Source: Caulobacteraceae bacterium (lineage in GTDB: Bacteria > Pseudomonadota > Alphaproteobacteria > Caulobacterales > Caulobacteraceae). Taken from it: a stretch of DNA of 34,626 nt. A program made the position numbers and the translations under genes. The first letter of the stretch is position 1, and each line of letters opens with the position of its first letter. Below, piece by piece: positions 15,678-24,375 of the stretch. The DNA lies in assembly GCA_025352085.1 (NCBI GenBank), contig JANXUA010000142.1, positions 1 through 34,626 on the forward strand. The letters are read 5' to 3'. Under the pieces are notes generated by a model. That model searched no databases. It was given only the letters and a program-made list of their open reading frames with translations, and was not told the DNA's origin.

Positions 15678-16305
15678 GCGTTTCGCAGCGCCGGCCGACT
15701 TCGCGCAAGTGGTCGGAGCAACCCCGGAGCGCTTTTCGGACATCGAGCGTTTCCGGGAGATGCTGATCGAGACAAACGGCGCCTTCAACCTGGTGGGCGC
15801 CTCGACCCTGACCGATTTCTGGTCCCGGCATTTTGTCGACAGCGCCCAGCTTATCTGGTTCGATCGCCAGGCGCGGACGTGGGCCGATCTTGGATCGGGC
15901 GCGGGACTGCCCGGGTTGATATTGGCGATCCTGCTGAAGGGCGTTCCGGGCGCCCGCGTGCACCTGGTCGACAGCATGGCCAAGCGCTGCCGCTTCCTCG
16001 GCCAGGTGGTCGAGAGCCTCGATCTGCCGGCCGAGGTGCACAATGCGCGGGCCGAATCGCTCGATCTGGTCGTGGATGTGGTGACGGCGCGGGCCTGCGC
16101 GCCGCTGGATCGACTGCTTGGGTTTTCGAGGCCCTATTTCGCCCGCGGCGCGCGCGGACTGTTCCTCAAAGGGGCCGACGCCGATTCCGAAATCGTTCAG
16201 GCCAAAAAAGGCTGGCGATTTGACGCCGAAGTCTTCACCAGTCTCAGTGACCCTCGTGGACGGGTCGTGTCGATCCCCCGCCTCGCCATACGAAGGAAGG
16301 CTTAA
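15655..16305 (+). CDS. rsmG: 16S rRNA (guanine-N7) methyltransferase
   Basis: 216 aa, formerly GidB. Methylates G527 of 16S rRNA; loss gives low-level streptomycin resistance in several bacteria. The SAM-binding motif is [17 protein letters not shown], followed by [14 protein letters not shown], both typical of RsmG; FNLVGAST and RHFVDSAQL lie before it. ATG at 15655, overlapping the end of mnmG by 23 bp. The stop directly abuts the parA GTG (TAA then GTG). The mnmG-rsmG-parA-parB order is widespread. Confidence 0.96.
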   Translation: MSAAAPLERFAAPADFAQVVGATPERFSDIERFREMLIETNGAFNLVGASTLTDFWSRHFVDSAQLIWFDRQARTWADLGSGAGLPGLILAILLKGVPGARVHLVDSMAKRCRFLGQVVESLDLPAEVHNARAESLDLVVDVVTARACAPLDRLLGFSRPYFARGARGLFLKGADADSEIVQAKKGWRFDAEVFTSLSDPRGRVVSIPRLAIRRKA

Positions 16306-17124
16306 GTGACCGTGAGGCCCAAAAGCATTCGCGTAATGGCCATCGCCAACCAAAAGGGCGGCGTGGGCAAGACCACCACGGCGATCAATCTGGGCACCGC
16401 CCTCGCCGCCGTCGGCGAGCGGGTCCTGCTCATCGACTCCGACCCGCAGGGCAACGCCTCGACCGGTCTGGGCGTGACGAGCGCCATGCGCACACGCACC
16501 GTTTATGACGTGTTGATGGAGGAATTCCCGATCGCCGAGGCGATCATTCCGACGCTTGTGCCGGGGCTGTCCCTGGTCGCGTCCGATCCGGACCTTGCCG
16601 GGGTCGAGCTCGAGCTCGCGCAAAGGCCGCGCCGGGCCTTCAAACTCAAGGACGCCCTGGAGGCCGTGCGGGCGGCGCGGTCGTGCGACTATGTGCTGAT
16701 CGACTGCCCGCCGTCGCTCAACCTCCTGACACTCAACGCGATGGCGGCGGCGGACGCGGTGTTCGTGCCGCTGCAATGCGAATTTTTCGCTCTTGAAGGC
16801 CTGACCCAGCTGCTACGCACGATCGAGCGGGTGCGCGTCACCCTCAACCCCTCCCTCGAACTGCAGGGGGTGGTGCTGACGATGTACGACCGGCGCAATG
16901 GCCTCTCGGCGCATGTCGCGCGGGACGTGCGCCACCATTTGGGCGACAAGGTCTACCAGACGGTGATCCCGCGCAATGTGCGGATCTCCGAAGCGCCTTC
17001 ATTCGGCAAGCCGGCGTTGATCTATGATCTCAGGTGCGCCGGCAGTCAGGCCTATCTGCAATTGGCCAAAGAAGTCATCGCCCGGGAGCGTCACGCGCGC
17101 CGGGCTCCCGTTGCGAGTGTGTGA
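16306..17124 (+). CDS. parA: Chromosome partitioning ATPase ParA
   Basis: 272 aa. Forms the ATP-dependent gradient that moves the ParB-parS complex to the cell pole. It has a deviant Walker A, KGGVGKTT at residues 17-24 with the signature Lys17, then VLLIDSDPQGNASTGLG (Walker A') and VLIDCPPSLNLLT (Walker B). The short N-terminus lacks a helix-turn-helix, as in chromosomal ParA, and the C-terminal YDLRCAGSQAYLQLAKE is typical. GTG start at 16306, preceded by GGAAGG and abutting the rsmG stop. Operon with parB; two parS sites lie nearby. Confidence 0.97.
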   Translation: MTVRPKSIRVMAIANQKGGVGKTTTAINLGTALAAVGERVLLIDSDPQGNASTGLGVTSAMRTRTVYDVLMEEFPIAEAIIPTLVPGLSLVASDPDLAGVELELAQRPRRAFKLKDALEAVRAARSCDYVLIDCPPSLNLLTLNAMAAADAVFVPLQCEFFALEGLTQLLRTIERVRVTLNPSLELQGVVLTMYDRRNGLSAHVARDVRHHLGDKVYQTVIPRNVRISEAPSFGKPALIYDLRCAGSQAYLQLAKEVIARERHARRAPVASV

Positions 17125-17135
17125 GGAGAACGACC

Positions 17136-18032
17136 ATGGCGGAAGGACGACGCGGTCTGGGACGGGGATTGTCGGCCTTGCTCGACGAAGCGCGCGCGGC
17201 GACGACGCCGGAGGGCCGCGAGGCGGCGGGCGCGATGGACTTGCCGATCGAGGCGATCCGGCGAAATCCGGAGCAGCCGCGGCGCGAGTTCGACGCCGGC
17301 GCCCTGGACGAGCTCGCCGAATCGATCCGCGAGCGGGGCGTCATCCAGCCGATTTTGGTGCGCCCCCTGCCGGGCATGGCCGGCGAGTATCAGATCGTCG
17401 CCGGGGAACGGCGCTGGCGCGCGGCGCAGCTCGCCGGTCTGCGGGCAATCCCCGCCCTGGTGCGCGACCTCGACGAGCTGGCGGTGATGGAAATCGCCCT
17501 GATCGAGAATATCCAGCGCGCCGATCTCAACGCCCTCGAAGAAGCGCGCGGCTATGTCGCCATGACCAAGCGCTTTGGCCGCAGCGCCGAGGCCATCGCC
17601 AAGATTGTCGGCAAGAGCCGCAGCCATGTCGCCAACACCGTGCGGCTGACGCGCCTGCCGGCCGCGGTGCAGGACCATCTGGAAGCCGGACGGCTGACCG
17701 CCGGCCACGCCCGCGCCCTGCTCGACCTTGACGAAGCGCCGCAGATCGCCGCGCGCATCATCGCCCAGGGCCTCAATGTGCGCCAGACCGAGGCTTTGGT
17801 GCGCCACGCGCGCGATCCGAAGTCGGGTGGTCGTCCGCGCGCCACGGCGCCGCGCAAGAAGGATGCCGACACCCGCGATCTCGAAGATAGCCTGCGCGAT
17901 GCGTTGGGCCTGAACGTCGATATCCGCGACGTCGCCGGCAAGGGTGAGGTGCGCATCTCTTACCAGAGCCTCGAACAACTCGACGATCTGTGCGCCCGCA
18001 TGCTGCGTGGCGGCCCGCTTAAGACCGCCTAA
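17136..18032 (+). CDS. parB: Chromosome partitioning protein ParB
   Basis: 298 aa. CTP-dependent DNA clamp that loads at parS. The N-terminal tail MAEGRRGLGRGLSALL carries the ParA-stimulating arginines. The CTPase domain contains NPEQPRREF, a variant of the usual motif, and GERRWRAAQLAGL; ENIQRADLNALEEA follows. The helix-turn-helix is AEAIAKIVGKSRSHVANTVRLTRLP (seen in AIAKIVGKSRSHVAN). A basic linker precedes the dimerisation domain. ATG with GAGGAG 8 bases upstream, 11 bp after parA. Its TAA overlaps the TAG of holA on the other strand, leaving no room for a terminator. Confidence 0.97.
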   Translation: MAEGRRGLGRGLSALLDEARAATTPEGREAAGAMDLPIEAIRRNPEQPRREFDAGALDELAESIRERGVIQPILVRPLPGMAGEYQIVAGERRWRAAQLAGLRAIPALVRDLDELAVMEIALIENIQRADLNALEEARGYVAMTKRFGRSAEAIAKIVGKSRSHVANTVRLTRLPAAVQDHLEAGRLTAGHARALLDLDEAPQIAARIIAQGLNVRQTEALVRHARDPKSGGRPRATAPRKKDADTRDLEDSLRDALGLNVDIRDVAGKGEVRISYQSLEQLDDLCARMLRGGPLKTA

Positions 18033-19081
18033 AGCCCCAGCCGCCGCGCCTTGCCGGCGACGGCGAGGGCCAGGCGCTCGCCGAGCAGGCGGTCCGGGGT
18101 TCCGGTCTGTTTGCAAGCGCGGTCGGCGGCGAGAATGTCGGGCTGCACGCCGTCCAATTCCTTCAAGGTCCACACCCGCGCCTGGCGCAGGACCTCGCGC
18201 TCGTTCTTCCAGAACACCCCGGCGGCCTTGGCGGCGGTCTGCGCCGGCGTTCCGCCTTGCTGGAGGACGGCGATCTTGCGCAAACGGGCCAGATGCGAGC
18301 CGAGGGCGCGCACCACCGCCGGTCCGCTCTCGCCCTCCTGCGCGGCGCGGCGCAGGCCGCTTTGCGCGGCGGCGAGGCGGCCGCCAAAGGCGTCGTTGGC
18401 CGCTTCGGCCAGCGAGGCTTCGGGTTCAACGCCGAAAAAATCCGCCAGATCGGCCGCGCCGGCGGTCAAGCCCTGGCCTGGGCCAAGAAACAGAGTCAAT
18501 CGCTCGATTTCCCGTCGCGCCACGCCCCTTTCGTGCGGCAGGCGCCCGACGAAGAGCTCGAGAGCCTCGCTGGTCAGGCTGAGGCGGTCGGCCGCGAGAG
18601 CGTCGCGGGTGAACCGGGCCAAATCGCCGGGCTCGTCGTCATAGCAGGCGATCGCCGCGCAGCCGGACGCTTTCTCGGCCGCCTTGCGCAGGGCGGAGTC
18701 GCGACCGAGCGCGCCGGTTTCGATGAGCAGGAAGGCGTCGGGATTGAATTTTTCGGCGACATGATCGGCTAGCGCCTCCGACGCCAGCCGGTCGATCGAA
18801 GCCTTGTCGCCCGACAGGCGCAAGCGCACCAGCCGCCGACCGCCCATCATCGAAATGGCCATCAGTTCGCCGTCGAGACGGCCCGGATCGCTCTCCAGAT
18901 CGGCGTCGGTGATGATGGCGACGTCGAAGGGATCGTCGGGGTTGGCGGTGGCGGCGCGGGCCAGGGTCTGGGCCCGTTCGCGCACGCCGCCCAGATCGCG
19001 GCCGTGAATGACGGCGGCGCGGAAATCCTGGCCCGGGTGGCTAAGAAACCGCTCGATCTCCTGCCGCTGCTTGAGGATCAC
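18029..19081 (-). CDS. holA: DNA polymerase III delta subunit
   Basis: 350 aa. Delta opens the sliding clamp within the clamp loader. The opening ILKQRQEIERFL, VIHGRDLGGVRERA near residue 24 and the region PDAFLLIETGALGRDSALRK are characteristic of alphaproteobacterial HolA, as is the C-terminal RVWTLKELDGVQPDILAADRACKQTG (shown as LKELDGVQPDILAADRACK). The start is GTG at 19081, 12 bp after the lptE stop, without a strong ribosome-binding site, so coupling to lptE is likely. Last gene of the leuS-lptE-holA operon, which is also the Caulobacter order. Confidence 0.93.
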   Translation of the reverse strand: MILKQRQEIERFLSHPGQDFRAAVIHGRDLGGVRERAQTLARAATANPDDPFDVAIITDADLESDPGRLDGELMAISMMGGRRLVRLRLSGDKASIDRLASEALADHVAEKFNPDAFLLIETGALGRDSALRKAAEKASGCAAIACYDDEPGDLARFTRDALAADRLSLTSEALELFVGRLPHERGVARREIERLTLFLGPGQGLTAGAADLADFFGVEPEASLAEAANDAFGGRLAAAQSGLRRAAQEGESGPAVVRALGSHLARLRKIAVLQQGGTPAQTAAKAAGVFWKNEREVLRQARVWTLKELDGVQPDILAADRACKQTGTPDRLLGERLALAVAGKARRLGL

Positions 19082-19093
19082 GCCCGGCGCCCG

Positions 19094-19606
19094 TCAGCCG
19101 GCTGGATGCCTGGCCATCCACGCGGCCAGATCGATCTGAATGCGGCGCGCGGCGTCGGCGGCGGCGCGGCTTTGGCTATCTTGGCGCGCGGCTATGCCGG
19201 CGTATGGGGCGTCGGCGGCGTCATAGCTGACCTGCGAACGCGCCTCGCCGCTGTGCACCGCCTGGCCGGTGGCGAGGGCGACGAGGGTGTATTTAATGGT
19301 GACGCCCAGCTCATAGCGTTCGGCGACATTGTCGGCGCGCAGGCCGCGCGGATCGCGGGTTTGCACGTCGGTAAAGTCCAGGCGCCATTGCGGCGGCGCG
19401 GATTTGTCGTGGGCGAGGGCGTCGTCGAGATCTTCACGGACGAGATAGGCCACCCGCCCTTCCGGCGCATTGATGGTGATGGCCGACAGGCCCGAGCTCA
19501 CGCCCGGCGTTGCATAGAGGGGCGTAAAGCCGCAGCCGGCGGTCGCCAGGGCCGCCAGTCCGGCCGCCGCCACGGCCAGAACGCCCGTGATCGTCGCCTG
19601 GCCCAT
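19094..19606 (-). CDS. lptE: LPS-assembly lipoprotein LptE
   Basis: 170 aa. LptE plugs the LptD barrel that inserts lipopolysaccharide into the outer membrane. The N-terminus is a lipoprotein signal ending ALATAGCGFTPLY, where the lipobox Cys (residue 25) begins the GCGFTPLY motif typical of LptE. The C-terminal part (SRAAADAARRIQIDLAAW) is the usual closing helix. ATG at 19606, 3 bp after the leuS stop. The family is weakly conserved, so the motif and the leuS-holA context together carry the call. Confidence 0.9.
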   Translation of the reverse strand: MGQATITGVLAVAAAGLAALATAGCGFTPLYATPGVSSGLSAITINAPEGRVAYLVREDLDDALAHDKSAPPQWRLDFTDVQTRDPRGLRADNVAERYELGVTIKYTLVALATGQAVHSGEARSQVSYDAADAPYAGIAARQDSQSRAAADAARRIQIDLAAWMARHPAG

Positions 19607-19609
19607 CGT

Positions 19610-22189
19610 CTAGCCCGCCACCAGATTGACGATGCGGTCCTGGACCACAATGACCTTGCGCACGGTCAGACCCTCCAATCGCTTGATGATGTCGGGACTT
19701 TCGCGCACCAGCTTTTCCACTTCAAGCGGCGTGGCGCCGGCCGGTGCGCGCACTTCGCCTCTGCGTTTGCCGTTGATCTGCACGGGCAGCACCTTTTCGT
19801 CGTCGTCGGCCAGGGCCGGATCATAGCGCGGCCAGTCCGCCAGCGCGATAAGGCCGGTCTGACCCAATGTCACCCAGCACTCCTCGGCCAGATGCGGCGC
19901 GAAGGGGGCGACCAGGCGCGCCAGGGCCGACAGGGCCTCTGTGCGCGCCGCAGCGGTCGATGGGGTGGACGGACAGGCGCGCAGGGCGGCGACAAATTCG
20001 TACAATCTCGCGATGGCGCTGTTGAAGCGAAACCCCTCGATGGCGTCGGTCACCGCCTTGACGGCGCGGTGCGTCGCGCGCCGCAGCTCCGTCGCGGCGC
20101 CCTCGTCGCCCGGTTCCGCGGCCGCGGGCGCCTCGTCCGCCAACACGTCGAACTCGGCCCAGATCCGGTTGATCAGCCGCCAGGCGCCCTCGACCCCGGC
20201 GCTGGTCCACTGCACGTCGCGTTCGGGCGGCGAGTCGGAAAGGACGAACAGGCGCGCGGCGTCGACGCCATAGGTGTCGGCGATGTCTTCGGGCGCCACG
20301 ACATTGCGCTTGGATTTCGACATCTTGACCGGCTCGCCGATCACCACCGGCTCGTCGGTGTCGCGAGCGCGGGCGCGGCGATCGCCACCCTCGGCGGCGA
20401 TTTCGACCTCGTCCGGCTCGAGCCATTCGCCGTTTTGCCGCCGATAGGTCTCGTGGGTGACCATGCCCTGGGTGAACAGGCCCGCGAACGGCTCGCGAAT
20501 GTTCAACATCCCTTCGTCGGCGAGGGCGCGGGTGACGAAGCGAGCGTAGAGCAGATGCAGGACGGCGTGTTCGATGCCGCCGATGTACTGATCCACCGGC
20601 AGCCAATAGTCGGCGGCCGCGGAGTCGATGACTTCGGGCGCGGCGGGATCGGCGAACCTGGCGAAATACCAGGAGGAATCGACGAAGGTGTCGAGGGTGT
20701 CGGTTTCCCTGATCGCCGCGCCGCCGCAGCCGGGGCACGCGACGTGTTTCCACGTCGGATGCCGTGCGAGGGCGTTGCCGGGGTGGCTGAAGTCCATGTC
20801 GGCGGGCAGGGTCACCGGCAGGTCGGCGTCCGGCACGGCCACGGCGCCACAGGCCGCGCAGTTGATGATCGGGATCGGGCAACCCCAGCCGCGCTGGCGC
20901 GACACGCCCCAGTCACGTAGCCGAAACACCGTGGCGCCGACGCCCCGGCCCAAAGCCTCGGTCCGCGCCACCGCCGCCGCCTTGGCCGCCTCGATCTCCA
21001 GACCGTCGAGGAATTGCGAGTTATAGATCCGACCGGGACCGACGTAGGCCGTCTGTTTCACGTGAAACACCGCCGGATCCTCGCCGGCCGGCAGAACCAC
21101 GGGGGTCACCGGCAGGTCGTACTTGCGGGCGAAATCGAGGTCGCGCTGGTCGTGCGCCGGACAACCGAAGATGGCGCCCGTCCCATAATCCATCAACACG
21201 AAATTGGCGATCCATACCGGCAATTTCTTTTGTAAATCAAACGGATGACTGACAAGAACGCCGGTGTCGAAGCCAAGTTTCTCCGCCGATTCAATGTCGG
21301 CCGCCGACGTGCCGCCCTTGCGGCATTGGGCGACGAAGTCGGCGACGGCGGGCCGCTCGGCGGCCAGCCGCTCGGCCAACGGGTGATCGGGCGCGATGGC
21401 CAGAAAGCTCGCGCCGAACAGGGTGTCGGGCCGGGTGGTGTAGACGGCGAGGCCGTCAATGTCGTCACCGCCGACGCCGTCGGCATACGGAAACGTCAGC
21501 CGCAGGCCCTGCGACTTGCCGATCCAGTTTTCCTGCATCAACCGGACCTTGTCCGGCCAACGATCGAGGGTTTCCAGGCCCGCCAGCAGCGCGTCGGCAT
21601 AGTCGGTGATCTTCAAAAACCACTGATTGAGCTTGCGGCGCTCGACCACGGCGTCGGAGCGCCAGCCCCGCCCATCGATCACCTGCTCATTGGCCAGGAC
21701 GGTCATGTCCACCGGGTCCCAGTTGACCAGACCCTCCTTGCGGTAGACCAGGCCGCGCGCCAGCAGCTTGAGGAACCAGGCCTGCTGACGTCCGTAATAG
21801 GCGGGCTCGCAGGTGGCCAATTCGCGCGACCAGTCGATCGACAGCCCCAGACGCTTCAGCGCTTCGCGCATCCTGGCGATGTTGTCGAAGGTCCAGTCCG
21901 CCGGGCTGACCCCCCGCTCGGCGGCGGCGTTTTCCGCCGGCAGACCAAACGCGTCCCAGCCCATCGGGTGCAGAACATTGAACCCGCGCGCGCGCTTGAA
22001 CCGCGCGACGACGTCGCCCATGGCGTAGTTGCGCGCGTGGCCGACATGCAGGCTTCCCGACGGATAGGGAAACATTTCAAGGACATAGTACTTCGGCTTG
22101 CCCGGCCGGATCGTGGCGCGAAACACGTCCGCGCTTTCCCAGGCCGCGCGCCACTTGGGTTCGGTTTCCTTGGGATTATAGCGCGCCAT
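19610..22189 (-). CDS. leuS: Leucyl-tRNA synthetase
   Basis: 859 aa, a normal bacterial length. Class I synthetase charging tRNA-Leu. The HIGH-type motif is HVGHARNY (residues 48-55); KMSKS is at 622-626. Between them are the CP1 editing domain ([24 protein letters not shown], shown as [13 protein letters not shown]) and a zinc-type cysteine cluster ([12 protein letters not shown]). A perfect parS is embedded in the coding sequence, encoding FHVKQT at about residues 373-379. ATG at 22189. First gene of the leuS-lptE-holA operon. Confidence 0.98.
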   Translation of the reverse strand: MARYNPKETEPKWRAAWESADVFRATIRPGKPKYYVLEMFPYPSGSLHVGHARNYAMGDVVARFKRARGFNVLHPMGWDAFGLPAENAAAERGVSPADWTFDNIARMREALKRLGLSIDWSRELATCEPAYYGRQQAWFLKLLARGLVYRKEGLVNWDPVDMTVLANEQVIDGRGWRSDAVVERRKLNQWFLKITDYADALLAGLETLDRWPDKVRLMQENWIGKSQGLRLTFPYADGVGGDDIDGLAVYTTRPDTLFGASFLAIAPDHPLAERLAAERPAVADFVAQCRKGGTSAADIESAEKLGFDTGVLVSHPFDLQKKLPVWIANFVLMDYGTGAIFGCPAHDQRDLDFARKYDLPVTPVVLPAGEDPAVFHVKQTAYVGPGRIYNSQFLDGLEIEAAKAAAVARTEALGRGVGATVFRLRDWGVSRQRGWGCPIPIINCAACGAVAVPDADLPVTLPADMDFSHPGNALARHPTWKHVACPGCGGAAIRETDTLDTFVDSSWYFARFADPAAPEVIDSAAADYWLPVDQYIGGIEHAVLHLLYARFVTRALADEGMLNIREPFAGLFTQGMVTHETYRRQNGEWLEPDEVEIAAEGGDRRARARDTDEPVVIGEPVKMSKSKRNVVAPEDIADTYGVDAARLFVLSDSPPERDVQWTSAGVEGAWRLINRIWAEFDVLADEAPAAAEPGDEGAATELRRATHRAVKAVTDAIEGFRFNSAIARLYEFVAALRACPSTPSTAAARTEALSALARLVAPFAPHLAEECWVTLGQTGLIALADWPRYDPALADDDEKVLPVQINGKRRGEVRAPAGATPLEVEKLVRESPDIIKRLEGLTVRKVIVVQDRIVNLVAG
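21054..21069. promoter_or_regulatory. parS centromere site 2 (inside leuS)
   Basis: TGTTTCACGTGAAACA again, identical to site 1 over all 16 bp. It lies within leuS codons for FHVKQT, 7.3 kb from site 1 and about 14.6 kb from the origin. The parAB operon lies between the two sites. Confidence 0.94.
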
Positions 22190-22248
22190 GCCTCGCCGAA
22201 CTCCTCAAACGCTCTCTTGCACATCAGCGGGCGCGTCGATCCGCCGGA

Positions 22249-22418
22249 CGCCCCCTCCGTCTCGGCGCAAACGGGCGCCGCGCCCGTCGGACCTTCGGTC
22301 CTCCACCCACCGCTGCGCTTCCCTTGCATCCGGGGAGAAGGAGTTCAGCCGTTCCTCCCCGGTCCCGCAGAGGACGGGGGAGGTGGATCGCGCCCTCGCG
22401 CGCGAGCCGGAGGGGGCG
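22249..22418. repeat. 170-bp inverted-repeat element between leuS and DUF3576
   Basis: The ends are an exact 11-bp inverted pair, CGCCCCCTCCG and CGGAGGGGGCG. The interior holds a hairpin (GGACCTTCGGTCC) and a CCTCCCC...GGGGGAGG pair. The core GTCGGACCTTCGGTCCTCCA and AGGTGGATCGCGC recur in the same order and orientation in the element at 23583-23710. It encodes no protein; a short non-autonomous or palindromic repeat is likely. Confidence 0.78.
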
Positions 22419-22438
22419 ATCAGCGCCGGGGCCTCGTC

Positions 22439-22894
22439 TCAACCGCGCAGGTTTGACAATCTAAGCTGCCGCGCCTTGGTGAGAATGGCGTTTTCGATGT
22501 CGGTCGAGGTCTGATCGGAGGTTGGCGCGGCGGTCCAGCCGCCCGTCCCGTTGCTCACTTCCTTGAAGACCGTGACGTTCAGGCCATCGGCGCGCAGGCG
22601 CGAATCGAGAATGTACACTGTCGCCTTGAAGCGCTCGCCGGGCTTTTCGGGATTGACGTACCAATCGGTGATCACCACGCCGCCGTAGGGGTCGGCCGAC
22701 TGCAGGGGCATGAACGCCAGGGTGTCCAGCGTCGCGCGCCACAGATAGCTGTTGACGCCGATCGCTGCGACCGGCGCGTTTTTCGACGGGCGGGACCCGC
22801 CGCCGCCGCACGCCGACACGGCGAGCAGGCACAGGGGCACGACAGCCATTCTGGCCCCTCGCATGATCCATTGACGCCCAGACGGCATGCTCAT
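22439..22894 (-). CDS. DUF3576-family lipoprotein
   Basis: 151 aa. A signal peptide (MAVVPLCLLAVSACGGGG) ends at a lipobox Cys, so the protein is probably an outer- or inner-membrane lipoprotein facing the periplasm. The body (GVNSYLWRATLDTLAFMPL, DPYGGVVITDWYVNP, GERFKATVYILDSRLRADGL) matches DUF3576, widespread in alphaproteobacteria and of unknown function. ATG at 22894 has GGAG upstream; ATGs at 22888, 22864 and 22849 would shorten the signal region. From memory Caulobacter has the same gene between leuS and ntrZ. Confidence 0.85.
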   Translation of the reverse strand: MSMPSGRQWIMRGARMAVVPLCLLAVSACGGGGSRPSKNAPVAAIGVNSYLWRATLDTLAFMPLQSADPYGGVVITDWYVNPEKPGERFKATVYILDSRLRADGLNVTVFKEVSNGTGGWTAAPTSDQTSTDIENAILTKARQLRLSNLRG

Positions 22895-23065
22895 ATCGCT
22901 CCACTCAAATTCTGTTCAAAACGTGCGTCGCCGCGCGTCGCAACGCCCTACCACGGATTGCGTCTATAACATCCCGCGCGCGCGACCAACCGGGAATCAC
23001 GTGGCGTTTGCGCAACAGGCAGGCGCACTTTCGCGCGAGAGGCCGCCCAAATCGCTTGACTCCGG

Positions 23066-23094
23066 TTGACGTTGCGCAGCCGGTGCCCTTTATC
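23066..23094 (+). promoter_or_regulatory. Possible promoter of the ntrZ-like gene
   Basis: TTGACG (23066-23071) and TTTATC (23089-23094) are separated by 17 bp, about 60 bp before the ATG. The -10 matches TATAAT at only 3 of 6 positions, so this is a modest candidate. The rest of the 261-bp gap (22895-23155) shows nothing else recognisable. Confidence 0.35.
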
Positions 23095-23155
23095 AGAGGT
23101 CAGGTCGCCGAACGATTTGCATCAATCGGGGTTCTTGAGGAGATAAGCTTTCGGC

Positions 23156-23545
23156 ATGGCGCGGTCCCGGCTCATGGTTGCAGCACTCGCGGCGCTCGCT
23201 CTCGCGGCGGCGGCGGGCGCGCATGCCGAGTCGCAGGCACGTCTGATGCTGGTGGCCAACGATTTCAACGGCCCAGCCGGATCGGCCAGCTCCATTGCCC
23301 CGCGCCACAGCCTGGAATGGGACGCGCGGACCGGCCGCTGGGGCCTGAAACTGGGCGTCGAGCAACATTTCGACCGCGATGTTCAGCTGAAAGACCTGGA
23401 GCCGGGCGTCTACTACCGCCTGACCCCCCGGTTGCACGTCGGCGGCGGCTTCAGTCTCGCTCCCGATCAGGTGGACAGTCTGCGCCTGAGCGTTCCGCAA
23501 ATGCCCGCCCCCCGCGTGCGCCTGGAAACCACCCTTAAATTCTAG
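23156..23545 (+). CDS. ntrZ: NtrZ-like periplasmic regulatory protein
   Basis: 129 aa. A clear signal peptide (about 1-24, ending AGAHA) is followed by a small domain with GRWGLKLGVEQ, GVYYRLTPRLHVGGGFS and the C-terminal PRVRLETTLKF. This agrees with my recollection of Caulobacter NtrZ, a periplasmic inhibitor of the histidine kinase NtrY, and NtrZ is encoded at the same place there, next to the DUF3576 gene. The sequence resemblance is from memory and the family is small, so position counts heavily. ATG at 23156 with GAGGAGA upstream. Its partner ntrY is not in the window. Confidence 0.65.
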   Translation: MARSRLMVAALAALALAAAAGAHAESQARLMLVANDFNGPAGSASSIAPRHSLEWDARTGRWGLKLGVEQHFDRDVQLKDLEPGVYYRLTPRLHVGGGFSLAPDQVDSLRLSVPQMPAPRVRLETTLKF

Positions 23546-23582
23546 AACACTCGTCGGTTGAGTTGGCGCGGCGGATGGGGTT

Positions 23583-23710
23583 CGCCCCTTCCGTCACGCG
23601 AGGCGATAGAGCATCGCGCGCCCGTCGGACCTTCGGTCCTCCACACGCCGCCGCGCTTTTCTTGTAGGGCAGGTGGATCGCGCGTTCGCTTGCGCGAGAC
23701 GGAGGGGGCG
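23583..23710. repeat. 128-bp inverted-repeat element between the ntrZ-like and thiE-like genes
   Basis: Related to 22249-22418. The left end CGCCCCTTCCGTC is inverted at the right as GACGGAGGGGGCG (one mismatch), and the same hairpin core and AGGTGGATCGCGC block occur in the same order. It lacks the middle CCTCCCC/GGGGGAGG hairpin, which accounts for the shorter length. It lies between convergent genes and may aid termination. Confidence 0.75.
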
Positions 23711-23724
23711 CAAAGCGATTCAAT

Positions 23725-24375
23725 TCATCGCCTATCCCCATCGCCCACCCCCTCCATCAAGCCCTTTATGGCCGCGAGGCCGTGCGCTCCGGACGTCGTC
23801 AGCCGTCTCGCGGACCCCGCATTGACGCCCCCCAGGGGATAGACCGGCGACGCGGCAAGCCGAACCAGCCGCGCGAACGCCAGGACGCCAAGCGGCCGGC
23901 CCGCCGACGGGCTTTGGCTGGCGAACACCGGTGAAACGACCAGCCCGTCGACGCCCGCGCGCTCGGCCTTCAGGATAGCCGGCAGACTATGCGCCGCGGC
24001 AGTGAGCCAGAACCGTCGGCGCAGGGCGCGGCAGCCGCCGGCCCTTCCGGTCAGGCGCTCCGGCAGATGCACCCCGTCGGCGTTAAGCGCGATAGCCAGG
24101 CCGACATCGGCGCCGACGAAGAACGCCACGCCGCGCCGGCGCGCCAAGGTTGCCAATTTCCGGCCCTGGACAATGGCGTCCGCCGCGCCGAAGGCGCGGA
24201 ACACCACGCCCGATCCGCGCGGCAGGCGGGCGATCACGTCCCGCGGTCTGGGCGTTCGGAGCGGGTCGGTGAAGAACAACAGATACGGCAGGCGCTTTCC
24301 TGCCCGGCCGGCCTTGCGTAAGCTTCTCGCTTGCAGTCCGCGGCCGGTCCGCGCCAGAGAGTCCAATGACTTCAC
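23725..24375 (-). CDS. Thiamine-phosphate synthase-like protein
   Basis: About 216 aa, TIM-barrel ThiE/TenI family. Motifs: LLFFTDPLR (first strand), GADVGLAIALNADGVHLPE (residues that meet the pyrimidine substrate), LTAAAHSLPAILKAERAGVDGLVVSPVF (seen in GVDGLVVSPVFASQSP) and YPLGGVNAGSA near the end. A true ThiE has a recognisable TSTK-type loop; here the loop reads SQSPSAG, so the protein could be TenI-like with a different role. No ATG is available: GTG at 24375 or TTG at 24366 are the likely starts, overlapping the divergent yggS start by up to 10 bp. Confidence 0.75.
   Translation of the reverse strand: MKSLDSLARTGRGLQARSLRKAGRAGKRLPYLLFFTDPLRTPRPRDVIARLPRGSGVVFRAFGAADAIVQGRKLATLARRRGVAFFVGADVGLAIALNADGVHLPERLTGRAGGCRALRRRFWLTAAAHSLPAILKAERAGVDGLVVSPVFASQSPSAGRPLGVLAFARLVRLAASPVYPLGGVNAGSARRLTTSGAHGLAAIKGLMEGVGDGDRR

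Noticed and set aside
19004-20920. 638-codon plus-strand open frame
   Set aside because: It runs antisense through holA, lptE and leuS, whose motifs are unmistakable. Long shadow frames are expected in GC-rich DNA, and its composition (Gly, Arg, Asp, His) is not protein-like.
21245-22456. 403-codon plus-strand open frame
   Set aside because: Antisense to leuS and continuing into repeat DNA.
22249-23710. Insertion sequence or composite transposon
   Set aside because: No transposase frame in or between the elements and no visible target duplication; only short inverted-repeat elements can be supported.
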